The position numbers and the translations under genes are program-made. The notes under the pieces are model-generated. The model did not search any database. It was not told the DNA's origin and saw nothing but the letters and a program-made list of their open reading frames with translations. Source: Qipengyuania sp. YIM B01966 (GTDB lineage Bacteria; Pseudomonadota; Alphaproteobacteria; Sphingomonadales; Sphingomonadaceae). From it: a DNA stretch of 64,000 nucleotides. The stretch covers positions 148,846 through 212,845 of the forward strand of contig NZ_JADMNM010000003.1 in the NCBI RefSeq assembly GCF_016461955.1, in the 5' to 3' direction. Numbering within the stretch: the first letter of the stretch is position 1; every line of letters begins with the position of its first letter. Of this stretch, positions 30,669-39,136 are shown piece by piece.

Positions 30669-33013
30669 GACACCGGCGGCAGCAGGATCGTGGCAAAGGT
30701 GCCGGCGCCCTTTTCGGAGACGATCTCCAGCGTGCCGCCATGCGCCTCGACCAGTTGGCGGGCGAGCGGAATGCCCAGCCCGTGCCGCCGTTCGAGCGAC
30801 CCGTCGGGCGCGCGGCGCAGCCCGTCATTGGCGCGCGACAGTTCCTCGCGCGTCATCCCCGCGCCATTGTCCGAGACGACGATCCGCACCACCCCCTTTG
30901 GCTTGGCGAGGTCGACGAGGATCTTCCCACCCGGCGCGGTGGCGGCAATTGCATTGTCGAGCAGGTGGCCCAGCGCGCGGCCCAGCTGGCGCGGATCGGC
31001 GTCGAGCCTGGCCCCGGCCCCGCCGCGCAGATCGAGCGCCAGCCCGCCGTCGACAATCGCCTGTTCCCGGCTGCGGACGATGTCGGTGACAAAGGGAAGC
31101 AGTTCGATCCGCTGGCGCGAGACGGGCAGCAACCCCGCTTCGCCCTGCGAGACGTCGAGCACGTTTTCGACCTGATCGGTCAGCCGCGCGACCGCCGCGA
31201 TAATCGCCGCCACGTAATCCTGCCCCTGCGCGCTCAATTCGCCGGCAATCCCCGCCTGCAGCATCTCGGCAAAGCCGCCAATGGTGGTCAGCGGGGTGCG
31301 CAATTCGTAGCTCATATTGGCGAGGAAGCGGGTCTTGACCTCGTCGGCCGCTTCGAGCGCGGCGGCCCGTTCGCGTAGCGCGCTTTCGGCCCGTTCGTTG
31401 GCGGTGACATCCAGCACCGTCAGCAGGCCATTGCCATCGGGCAGCGGCACCCCGGCATATTCGAGCGTGCGGCCATCGGCCAGCCGCACCCGCCCGGCGG
31501 TTTCCTTGCGGTCGAGCGTGGCCGCACGGACCACCTCGCCAATCGCCGGCGCCTGCGCTTCGTCAGCCAGCAATGGCGCCAGCGCCGCGGTCAGCGCATC
31601 GGCCCCCGGATGCGCGTCGAGCAGCGCGGGATCGAGCCCCCAGGCCGGCGCGAAAGAGCGGTTCCACTGTTGCAAATGGCCGTCGGGCGCAAACACCGCG
31701 AGCGCCTCGAACAGGCTGTCGAAGGTCGCCGTGCGGGTGCGCAGCAGCGTGTCGCGCATGGCCGACAGGGCGAGCTGTTCGGTACGGTCTTCCGCGATCA
31801 GCACCAGCCCGCCATCGGGCATCGGCTGGGCGACCAGCCGCACATGGATGCCGCCCGCCAGCGTCCAGATTTCCTCCTGCGGTTCGCCGGCCGAGAACCA
31901 TCCTTCGCGCTCGGCCCGCCAGGCGGGAAAATCGCGCACCTCGGGCGTCTTGCCCGCATCGCGCGCCGCACCGAGCAGGCGGCCGAAGCCCGTATCATGC
32001 AGCGCGACTTCGGGCCCGAGGCCGAAAATGCGGCGGAACGGCTGGTTGGCATGGACCAGGCGTTGCCCGGCATCGAACTGCGCCACGCCGGGCGAAATCT
32101 GGTCGAGCAACTGGCGCTGCGCTTCGCGGAAGGCGCGCGCGGCGCGGCGTTCTTCTTCCAGCTCGGCAATGTCGATCGCATAGCCGGCAACGCCGACGCC
32201 GGGGATCGGCACATCGCTGACCCGCAAGGTCCGCCGCTCGCCGCCGATGGTAGCGCCGACAATCCGCTCGACCGCCATCTGCTGCGCCGCCGCCTGTTCG
32301 GCAATCTGCGCCGCGGTGAGGCCATCGGTCCGCTCGATCAGCTCGATCTGGCGGGCGATGACCTCGGCGGTGCCCGGCGCGTCGACGGCACTGGCATAGG
32401 CTTGGTTGACCAGCAGCAGGCGGTGGTCCGCGCCGCGCACCCACATCGGGATCGGTGCCGCTTCGATCAGGCCGACCAGTGCCGCATAATCGGTCCGCGC
32501 GCGCGCTTCCGAGCCGCGCAACTGCGCCAACTCGCTTTCGCTTTCGGAGAAATCGAACACCCAGACCAGCGCCGCGCCGCCGGGGGAAATCTGCGGATCG
32601 GCCAGCGAACCCCGCAGCGCGAGGCTGCGGCGCGATCCCGGCGGGGTCAGCGCCATGCGGAACGAGGCGCCGGTTTTCTGCGCCGCGCGGACCTTGCCTT
32701 CCAGTTCGGCCAGTTGCTCGGCCGCCAGCCCCTGCCCCTCGCCCGGCGCGAGATCGGCGAGGAATTGCGGCACCCGCTCGAGCCCGAGCCAGCGGGCCAG
32801 CCGCTCGGGCGCTTCAAGCCGGCCATCGGCGCGCACCAGCAGCGGGATCGCCGGCGCCTCGTCGATCAGGCGCGCCATCTTGCGAACCGCTGTGCGGGCG
32901 CTTGCCGCCTGCCGCGTTCGCCGGGCAGAGGTCAGCAGCGCCAAGCCGGCGGCGGCGGTCCACGCCGCCAGCAGCAGCGCGATCAGCACCCAGCCAAGAG
33001 GGGAAAAGTCCAT
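30665..33013 (-). CDS. divL: DivL-type tyrosine pseudo-histidine kinase
   Basis: A 782-residue protein with one N-terminal membrane segment (WVLIALLLAAWTAAAGLALL), three PAS-like regions (about 175-290, 300-410 and 425-540), a dimerisation helix and a HATPase domain. The H-box reads MSYELRTPLTTIGGF, with Tyr569 (codon TAC, 31307-31309) where kinases have histidine; this is the DivL hallmark. The ATPase boxes LGHLLDNAIAATAPGG, DNGAGM and HGLGIPLARQLVEAHGG look intact. In Caulobacter, DivL controls CckA activity and polarity through DivK binding. It heads the overlapping run to addA. A conventional histidine kinase is excluded by the tyrosine unless that base is wrong. Confidence 0.93.
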   Translation of the reverse strand: MDFSPLGWVLIALLLAAWTAAAGLALLTSARRTRQAASARTAVRKMARLIDEAPAIPLLVRADGRLEAPERLARWLGLERVPQFLADLAPGEGQGLAAEQLAELEGKVRAAQKTGASFRMALTPPGSRRSLALRGSLADPQISPGGAALVWVFDFSESESELAQLRGSEARARTDYAALVGLIEAAPIPMWVRGADHRLLLVNQAYASAVDAPGTAEVIARQIELIERTDGLTAAQIAEQAAAQQMAVERIVGATIGGERRTLRVSDVPIPGVGVAGYAIDIAELEEERRAARAFREAQRQLLDQISPGVAQFDAGQRLVHANQPFRRIFGLGPEVALHDTGFGRLLGAARDAGKTPEVRDFPAWRAEREGWFSAGEPQEEIWTLAGGIHVRLVAQPMPDGGLVLIAEDRTEQLALSAMRDTLLRTRTATFDSLFEALAVFAPDGHLQQWNRSFAPAWGLDPALLDAHPGADALTAALAPLLADEAQAPAIGEVVRAATLDRKETAGRVRLADGRTLEYAGVPLPDGNGLLTVLDVTANERAESALRERAAALEAADEVKTRFLANMSYELRTPLTTIGGFAEMLQAGIAGELSAQGQDYVAAIIAAVARLTDQVENVLDVSQGEAGLLPVSRQRIELLPFVTDIVRSREQAIVDGGLALDLRGGAGARLDADPRQLGRALGHLLDNAIAATAPGGKILVDLAKPKGVVRIVVSDNGAGMTREELSRANDGLRRAPDGSLERRHGLGIPLARQLVEAHGGTLEIVSEKGAGTFATILLPPVS

Positions 33014-33069
33014 CGCCAGCAGCTATAAGCGCGCGTCCGGCGATGCAATGCCGGTTGCGGCAATTCGGG

Positions 33070-33114
33070 GCACCGCGCACTTGCGGTGCGGCGGCCGGGG
33101 CGCGCCCGGCCGCC
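33070..33114. repeat. Two back-to-back perfect hairpins in the ahcY-divL spacer
   Basis: GCACCGC/GCGGTGC (33070-33089, 6-base loop) is directly followed by a 10-bp stem GGCGGCCGGG/CCCGGCCGCC (33090-33114, 5-base loop). They lie 11 bases after the ahcY stop on the minus strand and before divL. No T-run follows, so this is not a standard terminator. Options are an mRNA 3' stabiliser, a weak terminator, or a degenerate extragenic palindrome. Confidence 0.6.
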
Positions 33115-33124
33115 TGGTTCGCGG

Positions 33125-34534
33125 TCAGTAGCGGTAATGTTCGGGCTTGAACGGCCCGTGCTGCGGCACGCCGATATAATCGGCCTGCTTCTTCGACAGC
33201 TCGGTCAGCTTCACCCCCAGCTTGGGCAGGTGCAGCGCGGCGACCTTCTCGTCGAGATGCTTGGGGAGGATGTGGACCTCCTTCGAATAATCATGCCCGC
33301 GCTGCCACAATTCGATCTGCGCGAGCACCTGATTGGTGAACGAACAGCTCATCACGAAGCTGGGGTGGCCGGTCGCGCAGCCGAGGTTCACCAGCCGGCC
33401 CTTGGCCAGCACGATGATCTGCTTGCCATCGGGGAAGGTGACGAGATCGGTGCCCGGCTTGACCTCTTTCCATTCGTAATTGTCGAGCGCGCCGATCTGT
33501 ATCTCGCTGTCGAAATGGCCGATATTGCACACGATCGCCATCGGCTTCATCGCTTCCATGTGGCCGGCGGTGATGACGTCTTCATTGCCTGTGGCAGTCA
33601 CGAAGATGTCGCAGCGCTTCACGGCCTCTTCCATGGTGACGACTTCGTAGCCTTCCATCGCCGCCTGCAATGCACAGATCGGGTCGATTTCGGTGACCAT
33701 CACCCGCGCCCCGCCGGCGCGCAGCGATGCGGCGCTGCCCTTGCCGACATCGCCGAACCCGGCAACGCAGGCGACCTTGCCGGCCAGCATCACGTCGGTC
33801 GCGCGGCGGATCGCATCGACCAGCGATTCCTTGCAGCCATAGAGGTTGTCGAATTTCGACTTGGTCACGCTGTCATTGACGTTGATGGCCGGGAACGGGA
33901 GCTTGCCGTTCTTGGCGATCTGATACAGCCGGTGGACGCCGGTGGTGGTTTCTTCCGATACGCCGCGAATGTTCTGCACGGTGCGGGTCAGATAGCCGGG
34001 CCGCGCGGCGACAAACGCCTTGAGCGCGCGCTGCATCTCGATTTCCTCGGCATTGGCGGGTTCGGGCATCGTCTCGCCCGCTTCAATCCGTGCGCCCCAC
34101 AGCGCAAACATCGTCGCATCGCCGCCATCGTCGAGGATCATGTTGGCGGTCTGGTCCGGATCGCTCTCGGTCGCCCAGTCGAAGATACGGCCGACATAGT
34201 CCCAATATTCGGCCAGCGTCTCGCCCTTGACCGCGAAAACCGGGATCTTGCTGGCGGCGATGGCGGCGGCGGCGTGATCCTGCGTGGAAAAGATGTTGCA
34301 GGTCGCCCAGCGGACATCGGCGCCCAGATCGACCAGAGTCTCGATCAGCACCGCGGTCTGGATGGTCATGTGCAGCGAGCCGGTGATGCGCGCACCGCGC
34401 AGGGGCTTGGCCGCGCCGAACTCGTCGCGCAGCGCCATCAGGCCGGGCATTTCGGTTTCGGCAATGGCGATCTCGTCGCGGCCGAATTCGGCGAGGCTGA
34501 GATCCTTGATGACGTAATCGGTGAATTCGGCCAC
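33125..34534 (-). CDS. ahcY: S-adenosylhomocysteine hydrolase (adenosylhomocysteinase)
   Basis: A 469-residue NAD-dependent enzyme splitting S-adenosylhomocysteine to homocysteine and adenosine. [33 protein letters not shown], the NAD-binding [31 protein letters not shown] and the C-terminal KPEHYRY are diagnostic. The frame stays open to 35542 through neighbouring genes, but the family N-terminus [17 protein letters not shown] fixes the start at GTG 34534, which has AGGAG seven bases upstream. A candidate palindromic operator lies 100 bp upstream. Confidence 0.97.
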   Translation of the reverse strand: MAEFTDYVIKDLSLAEFGRDEIAIAETEMPGLMALRDEFGAAKPLRGARITGSLHMTIQTAVLIETLVDLGADVRWATCNIFSTQDHAAAAIAASKIPVFAVKGETLAEYWDYVGRIFDWATESDPDQTANMILDDGGDATMFALWGARIEAGETMPEPANAEEIEMQRALKAFVAARPGYLTRTVQNIRGVSEETTTGVHRLYQIAKNGKLPFPAINVNDSVTKSKFDNLYGCKESLVDAIRRATDVMLAGKVACVAGFGDVGKGSAASLRAGGARVMVTEIDPICALQAAMEGYEVVTMEEAVKRCDIFVTATGNEDVITAGHMEAMKPMAIVCNIGHFDSEIQIGALDNYEWKEVKPGTDLVTFPDGKQIIVLAKGRLVNLGCATGHPSFVMSCSFTNQVLAQIELWQRGHDYSKEVHILPKHLDEKVAALHLPKLGVKLTELSKKQADYIGVPQHGPFKPEHYRY

Positions 34535-34633
34535 GAGGCACTCCTGTGTCGCGCGCACGGGGAACCGTCGCGCCGGGCAATGGATTGGAAAATTGGCTGC
34601 CGCGCCCCTAGCCAAGGGGCGCTGGTGACGCAA

Positions 34634-34653
34634 ATATAAAGCGATCCTTATAT
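34634..34653. promoter_or_regulatory. Imperfect palindromic operator between ahcY and the peroxiredoxin gene
   Basis: Plus strand ATATAAAG-CGAT-CCTTATAT: 8-base arms match at seven of eight positions, in a very AT-rich patch within GC-rich DNA. From memory it resembles the site of the ArsR-family S-adenosylhomocysteine regulator SahR of proteobacteria, which controls ahcY. It lies 100 bp upstream of the ahcY GTG and 38 bp upstream of the peroxiredoxin ATG, so it could also include promoter elements of either gene. Confidence 0.5.
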
Positions 34654-34690
34654 CCGCATTCGGGCGGACAGCATGGAAGGAACACGGACG

Positions 34691-35170
34691 ATGACGATCA
34701 AGGTTGGCGACACCCTCCCCGATGTGAAGCTGGTCAAGGCAACCGCCGAAGGGCCCGAACAGGTCCAGAGCGGCGATTATTTCAAGGGCAAGAAGGTCGC
34801 GCTGTTCTCGGTGCCGGGCGCGTTCACCCCGACCTGCTCGGCCAAGCACCTGCCGGGCTTTGTCGAGAAGGCCGATGATTTCAAGGCCAAGGGCGTCGAT
34901 GAAATCGTCTGCACCGCGGTCAACGATCCGTTCGTGATGGGCGCCTGGGGCAAGGCGTCGGGTTCGGACGATGTCACCATGCTGGCCGACGGCAATGGCG
35001 AATTCGCCGAAGCGCTGGGGCTGACGATGGACGGTTCGGGCTTCGGCCTCGGCAAGCGCGGCCAGCGGTTCTCGATGATCGTCGACGACGGCAAGGTCAC
35101 TGAGCTGAACGTCGAGGCACCGGGCGACTTCAAGGTGTCGAGTGCCGAACATATGCTCGGCCAGCTTTGA
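34691..35170 (+). CDS. Peroxiredoxin (Prx5 / AhpE-like, one peroxidatic Cys)
   Basis: A 159-residue thioredoxin-fold peroxidase of the Prx5 group. The peroxidatic Cys49 is in [17 protein letters not shown], and [16 protein letters not shown] and [18 protein letters not shown] follow. It reduces hydrogen and alkyl peroxides in the cytoplasm. I chose ATG 34691 because GGAAGGAA lies upstream; an in-frame ATG at 34673 would put that site inside the gene. Divergent from ahcY. Confidence 0.93.
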   Translation: MTIKVGDTLPDVKLVKATAEGPEQVQSGDYFKGKKVALFSVPGAFTPTCSAKHLPGFVEKADDFKAKGVDEIVCTAVNDPFVMGAWGKASGSDDVTMLADGNGEFAEALGLTMDGSGFGLGKRGQRFSMIVDDGKVTELNVEAPGDFKVSSAEHMLGQL

Positions 35171-35208
35171 GCGCGTGATGGCCGGCCGGGGCAATGGGCT
35201 CCGGCCGG

Positions 35209-35829
35209 TCAGTACCCCATCAGCCGCAGCACTTCCTCGCGGCTGCGGTGATCTTCGAGGAACGTGCCCATCATCCGGCTGGTGATCATGCCGACACCGG
35301 GCGTGCGCACCCCTCGCGCGGTCATGCAGCCATGCACCGCCTCGATCACCACCGCCACGCCTTGCGGCTGGAGGTGGTCCCAGATGCAATCGGCCACTTC
35401 GGCGGTCAGCCGCTCCTGCACCTGCAACCGGCGCGCAAACCCGTGCAGCACCCGCGCCAGTTTCGAGATGCCGACCACCCGGTCCCTGGGCAAATAGGCG
35501 ATCGCCGCCTTGCCGGTAATCGGCGCCATGTGATGTTCGCAATGCGACTGGAACGGGATGTCCTTCAGCAGCACGATCTCGTTATATCCGCCGACCTCCT
35601 CGAACACGCGCGCAAGGTGCTGCGCCGGGTCTTCCCGGTAGCCCGAGCAATATTCGCGCCACGCCCGGCCGACGCGCGCCGGTGTGTCGATCAGCCCCTC
35701 GCGTTCGGGATCGTCGCCGGCCCAGCGGATCAGCGTGCGGATGGCCGCCTGCACCTCGTCGGGCACCGGCAGCTTGGCAGGCGGTGATACGAGGTCGCCA
35801 TTGTCGGGCGTGTCGTCATTCAGGCTCAT
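35209..35829 (-). CDS. folE: GTP cyclohydrolase I FolE
   Basis: A 206-residue zinc enzyme that converts GTP to dihydroneopterin triphosphate, the first step of folate synthesis. Zinc ligands are Cys97 in SHCEHH and the Cys in [25 protein letters not shown] and [23 protein letters not shown] are family signatures. ATG 35829 overlaps the stop of the PLD-type gene (ATGA). The gene's product pathway supports the folate-dependent ThyA encoded near 4 kb. Confidence 0.96.
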   Translation of the reverse strand: MSLNDDTPDNGDLVSPPAKLPVPDEVQAAIRTLIRWAGDDPEREGLIDTPARVGRAWREYCSGYREDPAQHLARVFEEVGGYNEIVLLKDIPFQSHCEHHMAPITGKAAIAYLPRDRVVGISKLARVLHGFARRLQVQERLTAEVADCIWDHLQPQGVAVVIEAVHGCMTARGVRTPGVGMITSRMMGTFLEDHRSREEVLRLMGY

Positions 35830-37403
35830 GCCGTTTCCTTCTTGCGGGCGAACCGCTTACGCAGTCGTTCAAGTCGCGACCCTTCACGAAAAAGGCCGCC
35901 TTCTGGGTAGGTTTCGAACAGCTCCTCGGGCCTTTCGGGATCGAGAATACCCGATTGCGCGATCGCCTCCTGGACAGCGTTAAGCACGGGCAATTCGTAC
36001 CGGCGCAAGGTGCGCTTGCGCGACCGGCCGAGGGCATCGACCATCGCCCGCATCGAGCCATGCTGTTCGAGGAGCGGCCCGACCTCTTCAGGAGCGATCC
36101 CGCAATGCTCTGCCAGCAGGCCATGGCGGATTTGGCGGATCTGTTCGGCACAGTGTTCATTGCCGGGCCGACTCGCATCGATGAACAGGTCGCATTCGCT
36201 GTCGAGGCCGAGCGAACGGTTGTTCATATTGGCCGAACCGATGCGGAAAATCCGGTCGTCGACGATCATCATCTTGGCGTGGACGTAGACCGGCGTCTCG
36301 CCGGTATAGGGAATGTAGAGGTTGAACCGCCCTTCGGGATCGGCCTCGCCCAGCACGCGGACCAGTTCGGCGCGGGCATGATCCATCGCCTGCTGTTCCA
36401 GCCAGCCATCGGCATTGGCGGGATGGACGATAAAGATTTCCGGCGGATCGGGCTGGGTCAACCGCTTGGCAATCGCATTGGCGATCCGGTGCGAGGCGAA
36501 ATACTGGCTCTCGGCGTAAATGAACTTCTTGGCCGATGCGATCTGGATTTCGAACAGATTTGCGATCTCGTCGATCTGGCACGCATCCTCCAGCCCGCCG
36601 CGAGTGCGAGCAATGCCGATCTCGACATCCTCGAATTGCGCCTTCAGCGCCGTAGGCCACGGGCTTTCGCAGGTATCGTCGCTTACCGGAGCGAGCGTTT
36701 CGCCGCTCGAATGCTCCCACCGCCAGCGTCCGAGAACGCCGAGCGCCGCCGCGACGTCGCCTTCGACCATCATCGTCGCATCGTGCCACGGCTGATACGG
36801 CTTGCCCCGGGTATCCCGCCGCCGCCGGTCATGTTCGAGATGCTCGCGCGTGTCCCAGCGGCGCACAGTCATGTCGATTCCGCCGCAGACGGCAAAACGA
36901 TCGTCGAGGATGACGATCTTCTGATGATGGGTCGCCCCGACCGGGTGGATGGTGTCGAAATTGAAGGTGATGTTCTTTTCGCGCGCCCAGCGAATCATGT
37001 CCCAGGCCATGATGCCGCGGGTCAGGAAATGGATCGCGCCGTAACTCCATTTGAGGATGCGGATATCAATCCCGGGGTTCCGGCGCGCGAGCCACAGGAT
37101 GAACTTGCCCAGCCGCTCGCGCCGCTGTTCGCGGCTGGCGCGGTGCCACCAGCGCCGACCCTGGATGAGCTTGATCCGTGTGTCGAAATCCCACCCGACC
37201 AACAGGAAACGCTGCTGTGTGCGCAGCATGGCCTCGTGCATCAGCGCAAAATAGTCCGCCGCATCGATGATGACCGAGGCGCGTGTGGCGCGGGCGAACC
37301 GCCAAACGCCGGGTTCTGCAGACCCGGCGACAAGCTGGTCAAGTTCGGTGGCATCGTCCGCCACCGGTTCGTCCTTGTTATTGGTGATGTCCCCCACTGC
37401 CAT
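35826..37403 (-). CDS. Phospholipase D-like protein (cardiolipin synthase family)
   Basis: A 525-residue protein with two HKD motifs: HHQKIVILDD (His160, Lys162, Asp167) and HAKMMIVDD followed by GSANMNNRSLGLDSECDL. Two HKD sites place it with bacterial cardiolipin synthases and phospholipase D. It lacks the usual N-terminal membrane segments of cardiolipin synthase, so a soluble phospholipase D-like phosphodiesterase is at least as likely. ATG 37403 preferred over an upstream TTG at 37418. It is coupled to folE by an ATGA overlap, with no obvious functional reason. Confidence 0.88.
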   Translation of the reverse strand: MAVGDITNNKDEPVADDATELDQLVAGSAEPGVWRFARATRASVIIDAADYFALMHEAMLRTQQRFLLVGWDFDTRIKLIQGRRWWHRASREQRRERLGKFILWLARRNPGIDIRILKWSYGAIHFLTRGIMAWDMIRWAREKNITFNFDTIHPVGATHHQKIVILDDRFAVCGGIDMTVRRWDTREHLEHDRRRRDTRGKPYQPWHDATMMVEGDVAAALGVLGRWRWEHSSGETLAPVSDDTCESPWPTALKAQFEDVEIGIARTRGGLEDACQIDEIANLFEIQIASAKKFIYAESQYFASHRIANAIAKRLTQPDPPEIFIVHPANADGWLEQQAMDHARAELVRVLGEADPEGRFNLYIPYTGETPVYVHAKMMIVDDRIFRIGSANMNNRSLGLDSECDLFIDASRPGNEHCAEQIRQIRHGLLAEHCGIAPEEVGPLLEQHGSMRAMVDALGRSRKRTLRRYELPVLNAVQEAIAQSGILDPERPEELFETYPEGGLFREGSRLERLRKRFARKKETA

Positions 37404-37511
37404 CCCGCTTCTTGCCAACGGTTCGCCGATGTCATGTGCGCACCAGCTATTCCGGTCAATCGCTGATCGGTCGTGGCGGCTTGCAGCGGCGGGCGGTCAG
37501 CTTACATCGGG

Positions 37512-37907
37512 ATGATGACACATAGTGGCGATCCCACCACAGCCGATTTCGAGCGACTGGCGCAGCAGGCATTCGGCAGCTTGCCATCTCGCTTCCGCGA
37601 ACAGCTCTCCGACGTCATCGTGAAAGTCCACGAGTTTGCCACTGCCGAGCAGCTTGCCGAAGTTGGTCTCGACGACCGGTGGGAGCTTACCGGGCCTTAT
37701 GAGGGGCGCCCGCTGCCCGAACAATCGGTCTGGTCGTCGGGCGATCTGCCGCCGCGCATTTCGCTGTTCCGCCAGCCATTGCTTGCCGAATGGAAGGCGA
37801 CGGGCGTCGAGCTGGGTGCGCTGATCCGCCATGTTGTCGTGCACGAGGCGGGCCATCATTTCGGCTTCAGCGATGACGATATGGCTGCGCTCGAACGGGA
37901 CGACTGA
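37512..37907 (+). CDS. Minimal zincin metallopeptidase family protein
   Basis: A 131-residue member of the small metallopeptidase family (PF06262-like). The zinc-site motif is HEAGHHFGFSDDDMAALE (His111, His115 and His116). GPYEGRPLPEQSVWSSGDLPPRISLFRQPL is also typical. Members are often annotated as zincin-like with unknown substrates. Two ATGs (37512, 37515) follow a short CATCGGG leader. Its stop is 35 bp before the convergent tRNA-Arg. Confidence 0.9.
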   Translation: MMTHSGDPTTADFERLAQQAFGSLPSRFREQLSDVIVKVHEFATAEQLAEVGLDDRWELTGPYEGRPLPEQSVWSSGDLPPRISLFRQPLLAEWKATGVELGALIRHVVVHEAGHHFGFSDDDMAALERDD

Positions 37908-37942
37908 TTGACGCCGCCCGCGGTTTCGCGATTTGGAAGAAT

Positions 37943-38019
37943 TGGCGCGCCCGAAAGGATTCGAACCTCTGACCCCCAGATTCGTAGTCTGGTGCTCTAT
38001 CCAGCTGAGCTACGGGCGC
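37943..38019 (-). tRNA. tRNA-Arg (anticodon ACG)
   Basis: A 77-nt tRNA on the minus strand: acceptor stem GCGCCCG/CGGGCGC, discriminator G, encoded CCA (complement of 37943-37945), D-loop AGCTCAGCTGGATAGAGC, anticodon loop CTACGAA (anticodon ACG, A34 normally deaminated to inosine) and T-loop GGTTCGAATCC. Confidence 0.96.
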
Positions 38020-38065
38020 GCTTGGAGCGGCGCACATACGGAGGGTGGCAGGGCTTGGCAAGTCC

Positions 38066-38494
38066 CTAAGACGGTCCGCCGCGATGTCCCGTGCCGGATA
38101 GCGCCCGCGCAAGCTCGCGATCAAGCGGCGGGGTGTCGAGCTGGCTGATATCGGCGTGGGTGAACCAGCCTACTGCACCACCCTCAAGCGCCCTCGGCTC
38201 GGGTCCGCTCGATCGGGCGCACCTGTAAAGCAGGATGACAGGTGCACCAACGATACCAGCATCGGCGAATGCGGCGGGTTCGAGGTCGTCCGAAGCGATG
38301 GTCAATCCGAGTTCTTCCTGTATCTCACGCACCAGCGCGTCACGGGGTATTTCGCCCAGCTCCACTTTGCCGCCCGGGAACTCCCACAGGCCGCCATGTT
38401 GCTTGTGCGCGGGCCGTCGGTGCATCAGCCATCGCCCTGCGCCATCGCTGAGGGCTAGCGCAACGACGGGAACCCATGTCGGGATATCTTCCAC
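38066..38494 (-). CDS. mutT: 8-oxo-dGTP diphosphatase MutT (NUDIX)
   Basis: A 142-residue NUDIX hydrolase. The box GGKVELGEIPRDALVREIQEELGL (41-64) matches GX5EX7REUXEEXGU exactly. HKQHGGLWEFPGGKVE and GWFTHADI are typical of MutT. It removes oxidised GTP/dGTP from the nucleotide pool. It is divergent from the Flp pilin genes (80 bp). Confidence 0.9.
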   Translation of the reverse strand: MEDIPTWVPVVALALSDGAGRWLMHRRPAHKQHGGLWEFPGGKVELGEIPRDALVREIQEELGLTIASDDLEPAAFADAGIVGAPVILLYRCARSSGPEPRALEGGAVGWFTHADISQLDTPPLDRELARALSGTGHRGGPS

Positions 38495-38574
38495 CTCTGA
38501 GCCTCCATGAAACCGAACTTTAACGACTGAACGAGCAGGCTCCGCGCGTCCAACACCTTGTGCGGGGGAAATTT

Positions 38575-38772
38575 ATGCGGCGCCCAGATATTATCGGCCG
38601 GATTTGGCGGGATCAGCGTGGTGCCACCGCGATTGAGTATGGCTTGCTGGTCACTTTGATTGGAATTTCCGTGATCGGAATCATGGCCAGCACCGGGGCG
38701 GGCACGCGCGGTATGTGGCTGGATCTCGATAGCAGCATTTCCGACCCCGATCCTTTGGTCGGCGCTGATTAG
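38575..38772 (+). CDS. Flp family type IVb pilin, divergent copy
   Basis: A 65-residue Flp pilin. The prepilin cleavage and hydrophobic region is RDQRGATAIEYGLLVTLIGISVIGIM, with cleavage expected after the Gly before ATAIEYG. GGGGGAAATTT precedes ATG 38575. The tail WLDLDSSISDPDPLVGAD is acidic and ends like the second pilin. It lies 99 bp upstream of the second copy; no cpa/tad assembly genes are in the window. Confidence 0.9.
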   Translation: MRRPDIIGRIWRDQRGATAIEYGLLVTLIGISVIGIMASTGAGTRGMWLDLDSSISDPDPLVGAD

Positions 38773-38871
38773 GATTTTTTAACACCTTTGGTTCTATCCA
38801 TCCAATCGCTCGATCCGGAAAGTTACGAAACGGGGCGGGCCGGGTTTGAAGACCGAACAGGGAGACCAACA

Positions 38872-39066
38872 ATGAAGTTCCTCAACAAGCTGATCCGTGA
38901 CGAAGCCGGCGCGACCGCCATCGAATACGGCCTGATCGCCGCTCTGATCGCCGTCGCCGCCATCACCGCCATGAGCGCAGTGGGCGACGAAGTGGGCGAC
39001 ACCTTCACCACCGTCGACACCACCCTTCAGGATGCGCAGGACAACCCGGGCGTTGGCGCCGACTAA
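38872..39066 (+). CDS. Flp family type IVb pilin
   Basis: A 64-residue Flp pilin with the canonical form MKFLNKLIRDEAGATAIEYG and a strongly hydrophobic LIAALIAVAAITAMSAVG. The mature subunit would begin at ATAIEYG after CpaA-type peptidase cleavage and assemble into adhesive Flp pili. GGGAGACC precedes ATG 38872. It is followed 16 bp later by a strong terminator, so the two pilin genes form a unit of their own, separate from any tad locus. Confidence 0.95.
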   Translation: MKFLNKLIRDEAGATAIEYGLIAALIAVAAITAMSAVGDEVGDTFTTVDTTLQDAQDNPGVGAD

Positions 39067-39082
39067 GCCACGGCTTAGGTCC

Positions 39083-39123
39083 AAAACAAAGGGCGGCGGG
39101 GAGACCCGCCGCCCTTTTGTTTT
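39083..39123. terminator. Strong rho-independent terminator after Flp pilins
   Basis: A 10-bp GC stem GGGCGGCGGG/CCCGCCGCCC with GAGA loop, extended by an A-rich left arm (AAAACAAA) and a T-rich right arm (TTTTGTTTT). It ends the pilin unit on the plus strand; the A/T arms would also allow termination of the convergent M48 gene. Confidence 0.92.
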
Positions 39124-39136
39124 GCCCGCGCCGCTA

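Noticed and set aside
33013..35542. N-terminal extension of ahcY up to 35542
   Set aside because: The frame runs antisense through the peroxiredoxin gene and into folE; family N-terminus and ribosome-binding site place the start at GTG 34534.
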